Of a stretch of 64,000 bases of DNA, positions 6,873-16,020 are shown piece after piece (the first letter of the stretch is position 1; every line of letters starts with the position of its first letter). The notes under the pieces were generated by a model. That model was not told the DNA's origin, searched no databases, and saw nothing but the letters and a program-made list of their open reading frames with translations. Both the position numbers and the translations under genes were made by a program. The stretch is from JALHSW01 sp963720675 (GTDB lineage Bacteria > Actinomycetota > Acidimicrobiia > IMCC26256 > PALSA-555): the NCBI GenBank assembly GCA_963720675.1, contig CAVRGH010000010.1, forward strand, positions 2,294,001 through 2,358,000. The letters are read 5' to 3'.

Positions 6873-8733
6873 TCAGGCGGCGGGGACCGAGCCCGCAGCC
6901 ACGCCCACTGCCGCGCCGAGTGCGGCGACGAGGTCGGGGTCGTCGAGCAACGGCGACCACTGGGTGTTCCGCTCTCCGCGCACGATCATCTCCATCGCCC
7001 GCAACCGGTACATGTTCAGCGGGGTCGAGCGCAGGACGAACGCACCCTCGGCGAGGCTGTGTCCGTACGTCGCGGCCGCGGCCCGGGCGCGCTCGGGACC
7101 GTCCCAGCGGGAGATGATCAGACGGTCCTCGCCGAGGAACACCTCGGCCGCGGCCTCGCACCCGACGGGTCGCGACGACGGGGGGAGGAGCCGGATGCGC
7201 TCGGGGTCGAACCGGTAGCCGCGCTCGCCGAGCGCGTCGAGGACGTCGGTGAGCGCGCCCACGGTCGGGCGCGATGACACCATCGGGTCACACGCGTCGG
7301 AGAACGCCTGGCGCACGCGAGCCTCGTCGAGCAGCCCGGACCAGGGGATCTCGTGGTCGGGGCGGAGGTGGGTGTGCGTCCACTCGCTCCACCGCTCCAT
7401 GCACGCGTCCTCGAGCACGAAACGGTCGTGCACGATCGCGTGCGGCAGGGTGATGAGCTCGCGCCGGAGCGCGCCGAGATCCCGCGCGTGGTCGCGGCTC
7501 TCGCACTGCCACAACCAGCAAGGGTCACCATCGAGCTCGAGCAGCACGCCGCCGCGAACAGCCCTGCGGCAGCGCCGCGCGCACGACCTCCTCCCGGAGA
7601 GCCACCGCCAGGCCCGCGGCCCGCATCCCTTCGACGACAGGGCCAAAGCCGTCCGGCTCGATGCCCCAGGCGGAGGCTCCCGCCTCGTGCCGCGACGAGC
7701 GGAACACCGGCACCCCCGGGTTGGAGGCACCCCACGAGAACCAGCGCTTGAAGCACGACCGCAGCGGTGTGAGCTGCCCGCCGGCGAGCGGACCCTCCAC
7801 ACACCGACCGTCGAGCGCCCACCGCGATCCGGTCACGGTGTCGACGAAGGTGTCGGCGTCCACGGCGAACTCGAGCACCTGCCCGTCGACGCGCCGGTCG
7901 AACGCGGCGCAGGCGACGCCGGCCGGCGCCGGGTCGCACCAGACGACCACCGGGACGTCGCCGAGGCGGTCGTGCACGACGTTGCCCTCGTGCTTGACCT
8001 CGCGCCACGGGTAGGACACCCGCCCCGCGGTGTCACAGATGCCGAGCACCATCTCCTGCTCGGATCGGCGTTGGTCCCAGTCGCCCGTGAGGCTTCCGAA
8101 GAAGTGCTCCCGCTCGTGCAGCCCGATGCCCGGGCGCTCGAACACCTCTTCGCGCCCATGGCCGTGACGCATGTCGCGGTGCGAACGGTCGTGAGCGACT
8201 TCGGCGAGCACGAGGCTGTCGGGGTAGCGCGCCCGCCACTCCGCGAACGTCTGCACGAGCACGACCCCGAGCGGCTCCAGCGTCACCCCGTCGAGATCAC
8301 CGTGGATCGCGGTCGCCTCGCTGTGCGCCCAGATCGAGCCCGTCTCCTCGTCACGCCACACGAGCTGAGCCTGGAGGATGCCCCAGTTGCTGAACCTCAG
8401 GGTGCGGCCATCCGGCGCGCGGGCTACCCACGCACCGGCCGTGCCACAGCGGTCGCACGAGACGAGCACGACCGGGACGCCGTCGAAGGTGGTGTTGACC
8501 GTGTGGTAGTAGTCGACCACGTAGAAGGGTAGGCAGTGCGCGCCGCCTTCCGTGACGACGCCGAACACGAGGTCGTCGTCGCGCACCTGCACGGCGTCAT
8601 GTGCCTGCGTCCACTCCGGGTCGTCGAGGGTGACGAAGCCCATGAGCCCGGGCAGACTCGCCGCACCGAAGATCCGATCGAGGTCGGGCACGACGCGGGG
8701 CGGTACTCCCGCCGAGTCCTCCGTCGTGCTCAT
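6873..8733 (-). CDS. DUF3179 domain-containing protein, frame-broken near 7550
   Basis: The first 300 or so residues from the ATG at 8733 match the DUF3179 family as I know it: VDYYHTVNTTFDGVPVVLVSC, CDRCGTAGAWVA, TLRFSNWGIL, TGSIWAHSEATAIHGDLDG and SCFKRWFSWG. The function of this family is unknown; the C-x-x-C-like pair suggests metal or redox binding. Near 7550 the frame changes by one base after REEVVRAALPQG, and a second open stretch continues to 6873 with coding-like composition (GGVLLELDGDPCWLW, then a roughly 220-residue region I do not recognise). I treat both parts as one gene with an indel because similar breaks occur throughout the window. If the break is real, the C-terminal part would be a separate gene starting at a GTG near 7550. 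Convergent with the halogenase gene. Confidence 0.65.
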
Positions 8734-8868
8734 CCGAACCGACTCCATCGCTGGGTCCGCACTGGTGCTCCGTGCCTGGGGATTGGGACGGCGCGTCGCG
8801 AAGACGCCGTGGCGACGAAGCCTGCCACAATGCCCTGGGCGACTCGACGGCTGGGGGTTCTGGGCACG

Positions 8869-10014
8869 ATGGTCACCGTGTACGCGGACATGGTGGCGGA
8901 CCTGTTCCACGCCGGTCATGTCGAGTTCCTCAGCAAGGCCCGGGCACTCGGCGACGAGCTCGTGGTCGGCGTGCACTCCGATGCCGACTGCACCCGGATG
9001 AAGCGCACGCCGGTCCTGACGCTCGACGAACGCATCGCCGTCGTCGGCGCGTGCCGCTCCGTCGACCGGGTCGTGCCCGACGCGCCGCTGTTCCCGACCC
9101 AGGCGTTCCTCGAGTCCCTCGACATCGACCTCGTCGTGCACGGTGACGACTGGGACGAGACCCAGCTCGCCTACTGGTACGCCGAGCCGCTCGCGCTGGG
9201 GATGGTCCGAACGGTGCCCTACACCCCGGGGATCTCGAGCACGGCGATCTCGGCACGCCTCGGTGGGGAAGGCGCCGCGCGGGCCGAACCGGGCGACGGA
9301 CCCCCGGCCCGGTCGCTCGTCGGCCGCGTCGCCCGGCGAAGCCCCCGACTCATGCGGCGCGTCGAGCGCCACCTGCTGACCCGCGATCTCCGACGACTGC
9401 ACGCGGTGCTGGAGACCGGGCCCCTCGCCGGGCGCTGGTGGGTCTGGAGCGGCCTGCTCCTCGGTTGGGCGCGGGAGGGCCGACCGCTCGAGCGCGATCT
9501 GCGAGACGCCGACTTCGCGTACCTCGACGAGGACCACGACCGATTCCTCGCCGCCCTTCCCGACCTCGTCGCGGCCGGGTTCGTCCCGAGCGAGCGCTTC
9601 GTCGACCTCGACGGACGAGCGATCGAGCACGTGCTGCGACGCGACCGCATCAAGTTCGAGTTCTTCCGCTTCACGCCCACCCGCGGAGACGACGGCCGGG
9701 AGTGCTGGACCTACTACCTGACGGTGGCCGGACGCCTCGGGTGGCTCCTGGAGGCACGGCTGCCCGCGCAGCCCCGTGCGCAGTTCGACCTGCTGGGGCG
9801 CACCTGGCGGAAGGTCACGGACCACGAAGCCGAGCTCACGGCGATCTACGGGGACTGGCGCACCCCCGACCCCGCGTGGTCCTTCACCCAGGAAGGCACC
9901 ATCGTGGAGCGGCACAAGCACCCGAGCCTCGACACCGCGTGGACCGGGTCCACCGCTCCAGAGCGGCCCCGACCGGTCCCGGAGCCGACCAGGCCTGCGA
10001 CAATGGAGACGTGA
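8869..10014 (+). CDS. cytidylyltransferase - LicD-like phosphotransferase fusion
   Basis: A 381-residue two-domain protein. Residues 1-130 are a TagD/ethanolamine-phosphate-cytidylyltransferase-like domain with HxGH as H14-A-G-H17, KRTPVLTLDERIAVVGACRSVDRVV and a TPGISSTAI motif where the family has RTxGISTT. After a linker, residues from about 165 resemble LicD/fukutin-type phosphotransferases: WVWSGLLLGWAREG (about 190-203) followed by RDLRDADFAYLDEDH, an acidic metal-binding stretch, then DRIKFEFFRF and CWTYYLTVAG. The combination suggests that one polypeptide makes a CDP-activated alcohol and transfers its phosphate ester to a glycan or lipid. The substrate is unknown. An in-frame ATG at 8830 is an alternative start. 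The stop overlaps the next GTG start, a surprising coupling to a central-carbon enzyme. Domain assignment of the second half is moderate. Confidence 0.75.
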   Translation: MVTVYADMVADLFHAGHVEFLSKARALGDELVVGVHSDADCTRMKRTPVLTLDERIAVVGACRSVDRVVPDAPLFPTQAFLESLDIDLVVHGDDWDETQLAYWYAEPLALGMVRTVPYTPGISSTAISARLGGEGAARAEPGDGPPARSLVGRVARRSPRLMRRVERHLLTRDLRRLHAVLETGPLAGRWWVWSGLLLGWAREGRPLERDLRDADFAYLDEDHDRFLAALPDLVAAGFVPSERFVDLDGRAIEHVLRRDRIKFEFFRFTPTRGDDGRECWTYYLTVAGRLGWLLEARLPAQPRAQFDLLGRTWRKVTDHEAELTAIYGDWRTPDPAWSFTQEGTIVERHKHPSLDTAWTGSTAPERPRPVPEPTRPATMET

Positions 10015-11985
10015 CCGAGCGGGATCGCCCTTGGCTCATGCGGACGTACTCGGGCCATTCCTCGGCCCGAGCGTCCAACGAGCTGTACCGCAACAACCTG
10101 GCCAAGGGGCAGACCGGGCTCTCCGTCGCCTTCGACCTCCCGACCCAGACCGGCTACGACCCCGATCACCCCCTCGCGCGGCGAGGTGGGCAAGGTCGGC
10201 GTCCCCGTGCCGCACCTCGGCGAGATGCGCCTCCTGTTCGAAGGCATCCCGCTCGACGAGATGAACACCTCGATGACGATCAACGCGACGGCGGTGTGGT
10301 TGTTCGGCATGTACGCCGCGCTCGCCGAGGAGCAGGGCGTCGATCCCGCCGAGCTCTCGGGGACGACGCAGAACGACATCGTGAAGGAGTTCCTCTCACG
10401 CGGCACGTACATCTTCGGCCCGGAGGCGTCGCGCCGGCTCACCGTCGATCTCGTGTGCCACACCTGGCGGCACGCTCCGGCGTGGAACCCGATCAACGTC
10501 TGCCCGTACCACTACCAGGAGGCCGGGGCGACTCCCGTCCAGGAGATCGCGTACGGGCTGGCCACCGCGGTCGGGATCCTCGATGCGGTGCGCGAGTCGG
10601 GTCAGGTCAGCGCCGACGAGTTCCCGGCCGTCGTCGGCCGAATCTCGTTCTTCGTCGACGCGGGGATCCGCTTCGTCGAGGAGATGTGCAAGATGCGCGC
10701 GTTCACGCGCCTGTGGGACCGAATCTGCCTCGAGCGCTTCGGCGTCGAGGACCCGAAGCTGCGCAGGTTCCGTTACGGGATGCAGGTGAACTCGCTCGGA
10801 CTGACCGAGGCCCAGCCCGAGAACAACGTGCAGCGCGTCGTGCTCGAGATGCTGGGCGTCACGCTCTCGAAGGACGCCCGCGCCCGCGCGATCCAGCTGC
10901 CGTGCTGGAACGAGGCAATTGGTTTGCCGACGCCCTGGGATCAGCAGTGGTCGCTCCGCATGCAGCAGGTCCTCGCCTACGAGACCGACCTCCTCGAGTA
11001 CGGCGACCTGTTCGAGGGCTCGGTCGTCGTCGAGGCCAAGACCGCCGAGCTGGTCGCGGCCGCGGGCGCGGAGCTGCAGTGGGTCCTCGATGGGGGCGGG
11101 GCGTTCGAGATGATCGACGCGATGAAGGCCCGCCTCGTCCAGAGCAACGCCGAGCGCGTCCGCCGCATCGAGTCGGGTGAGCTCGCGGTCGTCGGCGTGA
11201 ATTGCTTCACGGAGACGGAACCGTCCGCACTTGCCGGGATCGACACCGAACACTCGATCGTGACCGTGGACCCCGCTGCCGAGCGCGAGCAGGTCGAACA
11301 CCTGGAGCAGTGGCGCGACCAACGCGACACCACGGCCGTAGCGACCGCCCTCGACGCGCTGCGCGCAGTCGCAGCCACCAGCGAGAACCTCGTGCCCGCA
11401 ACCATCGAGCTCGCGCGTGCGGGCGGCACCGTCGGTGAGTGGGCCGGCGCGCTGCGCGACGTGTTCGGTGAGTACCGGGCCCCGACCGGCGTCGGTGCCG
11501 TCGCGGCACCGATCGGCGACCTCGCCGCGGTTCGCGACCGGGTGCAGGCCGCGACCCGAGAGCTCGGTGGGCAGCTCCGCCTCCTCGTCGGGAAGCCGGG
11601 CCTCGACGGCCACTCCAACGGTGCGGAGCAGATCGCGGTTGCTGCCCGGGACGCCGGCTTCGAGGTCGTCTACCAGGGCATCCGCCTGACCCCGGCCCAG
11701 ATCGCGGCCGCGGCACGCGACGAGGACGTCGACGTGGTCGGGCTCTCGATCCTCTCCGGCTCACACCTGGAGCTCGTGCCCGAGACGGTCGCGGCGCTCC
11801 GCGACGCCGGGGTCGACGCACCCGTCGTGGTCGGCGGCATCATCCCGGAGCTCGACCAGACGGCGCTCGAAGCCGCCGGAGTCGCGCGCGTCTACACGCC
11901 GAAGGACTACAAGATGGCCGCGATCATCGCCGACCTCGCGGAGCTCGCGATCGACCGCCGTCGCCGGCTCGCTGCGTCCCGCTAG
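10011..11985 (+). CDS. ecm: ethylmalonyl-CoA mutase (MeaA type), frame break near 10178
   Basis: Adenosylcobalamin-dependent mutase converting (2R)-ethylmalonyl-CoA to methylsuccinyl-CoA in the ethylmalonyl-CoA pathway. The N-terminus RPWLMRTYSGHSSARASNELY, then LAKGQTGLSVAFDLPTQTGYDPDH, is characteristic of MeaA/Ecm rather than classical methylmalonyl-CoA mutase. AQPENNVQR and the segments around it complete the barrel domain. The C-terminal B12 domain has GKPGLDGHSNGAEQIA (the DxHxxG cobalt-ligand motif), LSILSGSH and VVGGIIP. The single chain carries both domains, about 657 residues. A two-base loss in a GCGCGG run near 10174-10182 changes the frame between PDHPLAR and GEVGKVGVP, where homologues are continuous; I consider it a likely sequence error. 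The GTG start at 10011 overlaps the preceding stop. Confidence 0.92.
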
Positions 11986-11991
11986 GGCGCG

Positions 11992-12502
11992 TCAGCCGCC
12001 GAAGTTCGCGACGACCCACTCACGTCCGTCGGCCGCACACGCTCGTGCGACGCCGGCGCTCGAATAGGCGCCGGAGACCATCACTGCTGTAGTGCGGTGG
12101 CGAGTTGATCCACATGTTCACGACGGCCGCATCGGAGATGCCGCACGATCCCTGGACGATCGTCTCGCCGAGGTGGGCCCAACCGCCGACGGCACCGAGG
12201 TTGCGGTGCTCCATCACGCCGGTGATCGCGAGGTGCCGCGCCCAGTCGGCCGCGAGGTTCGTCAGTGCGTCGTTGACCGCGAGGCCGGGAGCGGTGCTGG
12301 TTGATCTCGGTGACGATGGTCGGCCTGCGCGCACGCTCGGGGGCGGCGCGGGCGGCAGGCAGGCACTCGCGACGATCGCAAGCGTCGCGATCGCGGCTGC
12401 GCCGAGCAGACGGCGGCGGCGCTTGGTGCGCTTCGCGCCGCTCGTCACGTCTTCGTTCTTCGCGTCGTCCACCTTGCTCGTCGCGCGCGCAGTCGCCACC
12501 AT
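11992..12502 (-). CDS. CAP/SCP-domain lipoprotein, several frame breaks
   Basis: Secreted CAP-superfamily protein (YkwD/SCP-like). From the ATG at 12502 there is a basic stretch, a hydrophobic helix and a lipobox-like ASAC (LAIVASAC), so it is probably a lipoprotein processed after Lgt action. The CAP core follows: ADWARHLA, MEHRN, WAHLGETIVQG and AVVNMWINSPPHYS, which carry the His and Glu positions of the family cleft. Three changes of frame are needed to read it fully: around 12310-12340 (IVTEINQHRS is in another frame than the flanks) and near 12080, after which VMVSGAYSSAGVARACAADG and the end WVVANFGG are restored. The function of bacterial CAP proteins is generally unclear (cell-wall or secreted effector roles). 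Convergent with the mutase gene, 6 bp apart. Confidence 0.65.
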
Positions 12503-12688
12503 GAAGACGTCGATCCCCTCGTCGTTCGGCCGGTCGGGACGGTCTATCCCGATCATGGTCTGTAACGACCACCGAAGCGCGGCTTTCAGGAGAGTCCTTG
12601 CGTCGCTGCCCGCAGAACGCGCGAATCGCGTGGGCCGCTTCGCGCGCAACGTGGGATTCGCGCGCTCGGTGACCCCCGACGGAGGCCG

Positions 12689-14500
12689 TCAGCCCGAGTA
12701 CATGCCTTCGATCTGCTCGGCGTACTTCGTGTGGACGCCGCGCCGCTTCAGCTTCATCGTCGGGGTCAGCTCCTCGGAGTCCGGCATCCACTCCTCGCCG
12801 AGCACGACGAACCGCTTGACCTGTTCGACGCGAGCGAACCGTTCGTTCGCCGCGGCGACGTTCCGCTCCAACTCCTCGAGAACTGCAGGCTCGGCCGCGA
12901 GCGCAACGAGGTCGGTGGTCATACCGTGGTTCGCCGCCCACGCCGGCGCGACCTCGGGGTCGAGCACGAGCAGCGCCGAGATGAACGGGCGCTTGTCGCC
13001 GATCACGCATGCCTGACCGATCAGTGGGAAGGACTTCAGCGCGGCCTCGAGGTTCGCGGGTGAGATGTTCTTCCCGCCCGCCGTGATGATGAGCTCCTTC
13101 TTGCGGTCGACGATCTTGAGGTATCCGTCGGCGTCGAACTCCCCGATGTCGCCGCTGTGGAACCAGCCGTCGCCGTCGATGGCCTCGCCGGTCCGCTCCG
13201 GGTCGTTGAGGTACCCGCGAAAGATGTTGCCGCCGCGCGCCAGCACCTCGCCGTCGTCCGCGAGCCGGACCTCGCACCCGGGGATCTCGGGACCGACCGT
13301 TCCCACGTGCACGCGGAACGGTGCCCACGTCATCGGACCCGACGTCTCGGAGAGGCCGTAGATCTCCGACATCTCGACGCCGAGTGCGCGGAAGAAGAGC
13401 AGCACCTCGACGGGGATCGGCGCGGCCCCGCTGATCGCGGCGGTCACCTGGTCGATGCCCAGCAGGTTGAGGACGTAGTCGAGGATCGGCTTCGCCTGCT
13501 CGTACTCACCGGCGAGATCCGACGACGGCTCCTCGCCGCGCGCCCGATACTCGGCGACGCGGGCACCGACCGGCAGGGCCGCGTCGAGCATCGCCTGCTG
13601 GTCGGGGTTCGCGCGCGCCAGCGCCAGGACCCCGGCGTGGAGCTTCTCCCAGATCCGGGGTACGCCGAACATGATCTGCGGCCGCACCTCGGTCAGGTAC
13701 GAGCCGAGCAGGGACGGCTCCGGGCAGCTCGTGACCTCGAACACACCGACGATGCCCTGGTAGTGCGAGGTCATCCGCTCGGCGATGTGCGCCATCGGGA
13801 GGTACGAGACCAGCCGGCTGAAGTGCGGATCCCGGTCGACCCAGCATCGGAGCAGGCTCTCGACCGTCCACACCACGTTGGCGTGGTCGATCATCACGCC
13901 CTTCGGCGGCCCGGTGGTGCCGGAGGTGTAGATGATCGTCGCCAGGTCGTCGGGACGAGCGAGTGACGCGGCCTCGTCGAGGTCGACGGGCGCCGCCTCC
14001 AACAGGGCGCTCCAGCGCGGGACGTCGTCGGACGCGCGGCCGTCGTCCTCGAGGATCGCGAGGTGTTCGAGCGTGGGGATCTCGTCGCGCACCTTCAGCA
14101 CGCGCTCGAGGTAGTCGACGTCCTCGACGATCGCCACGACCGCGCCGCAGTGCGACGCGAGGTACTGGACCTGCTCGGGCGCGGACGAGTTGTAGATCGA
14201 CACCGGGGTCGCGCCGATGAGGACTGCGGCGATGTCGGCGATGTGGAACTCGTAGCGGTTCCGCATCATCAGCACGACGCGCTCGCCCTGCACCACTCCC
14301 AACCCGCGCAGGGCGCCGGCCACCCGACAGGCCTGATCCGCGTACTCGGCCCAGGTGAGCTCGTGCCACACGGCACCGTCGCCCTGACCCTCCCGCCAGC
14401 GCAGCGCCACCCGGTCCGGGTGCGCCCGCACCGTGTCGCGGAAGCGGGTGGCAAGCGTGTGCCCCGCGACCGCAGTCGAGATCTCCTCGCTCGTCGCCAT
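12689..14500 (-). CDS. long-chain fatty-acid--CoA ligase (FadD15-like)
   Basis: AMP-forming long-chain acyl-CoA synthetase of 603 residues, activating fatty acids in the cytosol for degradation or lipid synthesis. Motifs: IIYTSGTTGPPKGVMIDHAN (P-loop/A3), YLPMAHIAERM, FGVPRIWEKLH, YGLSETSGP, GWFHSGDIGEFD and DRKKELIITAGGKNISP, the last two typical of the long-chain FAA1/FadD15 clade. The C-terminus TPTMKLKRRGVHTKYAEQIE supplies the catalytic lysine region. The ATG at 14500 is preceded by a purine-rich GGGGAAAGG. It lies downstream of the ccr-to-caiB operon on the same strand but is separated by 311 bp containing a phased repeat array, so it probably has its own promoter. Confidence 0.93.
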   Translation of the reverse strand: MATSEEISTAVAGHTLATRFRDTVRAHPDRVALRWREGQGDGAVWHELTWAEYADQACRVAGALRGLGVVQGERVVLMMRNRYEFHIADIAAVLIGATPVSIYNSSAPEQVQYLASHCGAVVAIVEDVDYLERVLKVRDEIPTLEHLAILEDDGRASDDVPRWSALLEAAPVDLDEAASLARPDDLATIIYTSGTTGPPKGVMIDHANVVWTVESLLRCWVDRDPHFSRLVSYLPMAHIAERMTSHYQGIVGVFEVTSCPEPSLLGSYLTEVRPQIMFGVPRIWEKLHAGVLALARANPDQQAMLDAALPVGARVAEYRARGEEPSSDLAGEYEQAKPILDYVLNLLGIDQVTAAISGAAPIPVEVLLFFRALGVEMSEIYGLSETSGPMTWAPFRVHVGTVGPEIPGCEVRLADDGEVLARGGNIFRGYLNDPERTGEAIDGDGWFHSGDIGEFDADGYLKIVDRKKELIITAGGKNISPANLEAALKSFPLIGQACVIGDKRPFISALLVLDPEVAPAWAANHGMTTDLVALAAEPAVLEELERNVAAANERFARVEQVKRFVVLGEEWMPDSEELTPTMKLKRRGVHTKYAEQIEGMYSG

Positions 14501-14608
14501 CAGTGCGTGCCTTTCCCCGTGGTCGCCGGGGAGTCTCGCACGCGGTGCGTCGACGGGGAATGCCCATCCTCGGGCGCACCCGGGCAGCCTCGGTCGGCAC
14601 CACGGCGG

Positions 14609-14727
14609 TTCTCCACAGGGCACGGTGGAGAACCGGTGGAAAGGTGACCCGGAGCGGTGGAGAACCCCCACGGATCGGTGGACAACCCGGCTCGGGGGGT
14701 GGAAAACCTGGGGAGAATGGTGGAAGA
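14609..14727. repeat. helically phased array of a 9-bp GGTGGANAA-like repeat
   Basis: This lies in the 311-bp gene-free stretch 14501-14811. Copies of GGTGGA followed by AAC/AAG/GAA-type bases begin at 14624, 14635, 14656, 14677, 14698 and 14719, and an inverted copy (TTCTCCACA) lies at 14609-14617. The last five are spaced exactly 21 bp apart and the first two 11 bp apart, which puts all on one face of the helix. Read on the other strand the units are TTCTCCACC, CTTTCCACC, TTCTCCACC, TTGTCCACC, TTTTCCACC and TCTTCCACC, close to the actinobacterial DnaA box TTGTCCACA. The array sits upstream of the acyl-CoA ligase start (14500, minus strand). Seen directly: repeats and spacing. Inferred: a cooperative protein-binding site. 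The rest of the gap shows nothing else I recognise. Confidence 0.75.
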
Positions 14728-14811
14728 TGCTCGCACGCGTCCCGAGGAGGACGTTGGGGCTCCAGGTTCCGTCGTGATCGCGCGGCCGGCGCGGACGGAT
14801 CCCGGTCTTCT

Positions 14812-16020
14812 CTACGCCGTCCCTCCTCGGGACGCGTCGCGCCCCGGATCCGGGCGTGCGGGATCCGGGCGTGCGGGATCCGGGCGCCAGGGCCCATCGG
14901 GGCCGGCGATCGCTGCCAGCACCTCGTCGGTGTCGGCCCCGAGCGGGCGTCCGGCGTGGCGCACCTCCCCCGGCGTCCGCGACATCCGAGCCACCGGCCC
15001 CGGCATCCGCACACCGTCGACCTCCACCACCGCATCCCGGGCCAGGACGTGCGGGTCCGCGAGCAGCTCCTGCATCGTGTAGATCGGCGCGATCGCGGCG
15101 TCGGCGGCCTCGAATGCCGCGAGCACCGCCGGAGCGTCCCGGGCTCCGATCCAGTCGCCGAGCATGGCATCGAGCTCGACGCGGTGCTCGACCCGCCCGG
15201 CGAAGTCGGCGAACCGGGGGTCGTCCCCGGCGCCGAGCAGCACGAGCACGCGCCGGGCGACGGACTCCGCCGACGTCGAGACCGCGAGCCACACGCCGTC
15301 ACGGCACTGGTAGGTGCCGCGCGGGACGCTGTACGGGATCCCGGACCCGAGTCGGGTCTGGAGCTCACCGAGCTCGGCCCAGACGCTCGGGAGCGGGCCC
15401 ATGAGCTGGAGCATCGACTCGAGCAGGTTCACGTCGAGGACCTGCCCTTCGCCGGTGCGGTCTCGGTGGCGCACCGCGGCGAGCACCGCGAAGGCGCCCA
15501 CGAGGGCGGTGACCTCGTCGGTCAACGCGATCGGCGGCAGGAGCGGCGCACCGTCCGGCTCGCCGTTGATCGCCGCGAAGCCACCCATCGCCTCGGCCAT
15601 CGTCGCGAACCCCGGCCGCGACGCGTAGGGGCCCGTCTGGCCGAAGCCGGTGACGCGCAGGACCACGAGCCCGGGGTTGCGGGCGAGGAGGTCGACGGGA
15701 TCGAGACCGATGCGCTCCATGGTGCCGGGTCGCAGGTTCTCGACGAGGACGTCAGCGGTATCGACGAGACGGCGCATCGCCGCGAGCCCGTCCTCCGCCT
15801 TGAGGTCGAGCACGACCGCGCGCTTGCCCCGCCCGAGCACCTTCCACACGAACGAGAGGCCGTCGGTCGGGTCCAACCAGCCCATCCCGCGCGTGCCGTC
15901 GCCGGGTGGCGGCTCGACCTTGACGACGTCGGCCCCGAAGTCAGCGAGGTACTTCGCGGCGCCGGGCCCCGCGAAGACCGTCGCCATGTCGACGACGCGG
16001 AGACCCTCGAGCGCCTGCAT
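14812..16020 (-). CDS. CaiB/BaiF-type CoA-transferase (family III)
   Basis: Family III CoA-transferase of 402 residues, moving CoA between carboxylic acids through an Asp-linked mixed anhydride. The start LEGLRVVDMATVFAGPGAAKYLADFGADVVKVEPP and the LVENLRPGTMERIGLD and LLESMLQLMG segments are typical of the family. Its place at the end of an operon with crotonyl-CoA carboxylase/reductase, epimerase and propionyl-CoA carboxylase suggests a transfer in the ethylmalonyl-CoA route (for example mesaconyl- or succinyl-CoA), but the substrate is not readable. The C-terminus ends in a low-complexity tail with three ARPDP-like units encoded by a 15-bp direct repeat. The ATG overlaps the stop of the phosphoesterase gene upstream (ATGA). 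Confidence 0.87.
   Translation of the reverse strand: MQALEGLRVVDMATVFAGPGAAKYLADFGADVVKVEPPPGDGTRGMGWLDPTDGLSFVWKVLGRGKRAVVLDLKAEDGLAAMRRLVDTADVLVENLRPGTMERIGLDPVDLLARNPGLVVLRVTGFGQTGPYASRPGFATMAEAMGGFAAINGEPDGAPLLPPIALTDEVTALVGAFAVLAAVRHRDRTGEGQVLDVNLLESMLQLMGPLPSVWAELGELQTRLGSGIPYSVPRGTYQCRDGVWLAVSTSAESVARRVLVLLGAGDDPRFADFAGRVEHRVELDAMLGDWIGARDAPAVLAAFEAADAAIAPIYTMQELLADPHVLARDAVVEVDGVRMPGPVARMSRTPGEVRHAGRPLGADTDEVLAAIAGPDGPWRPDPARPDPARPDPGRDASRGGTA
14846..14890. repeat. three tandem 15-bp repeats in the caiB-like gene 3' end
   Basis: The unit GGATCCGGGCGTGCG begins at 14846 and 14861, and a third copy diverging after GGATCCGGGCG begins at 14876. On the minus strand it encodes ARPDP units near the end of the CoA-transferase. 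It is in frame, so copy-number change would only lengthen or shorten the tail. Probably a slippage product. Confidence 0.85.

Noticed and set aside
14609..14727. Replication origin at the DnaA-box-like array
   Set aside because: No dnaA, dnaN, gyrB or AT-rich unwinding region is near, and the repeats differ from the consensus, so a binding array is as far as the sequence goes.
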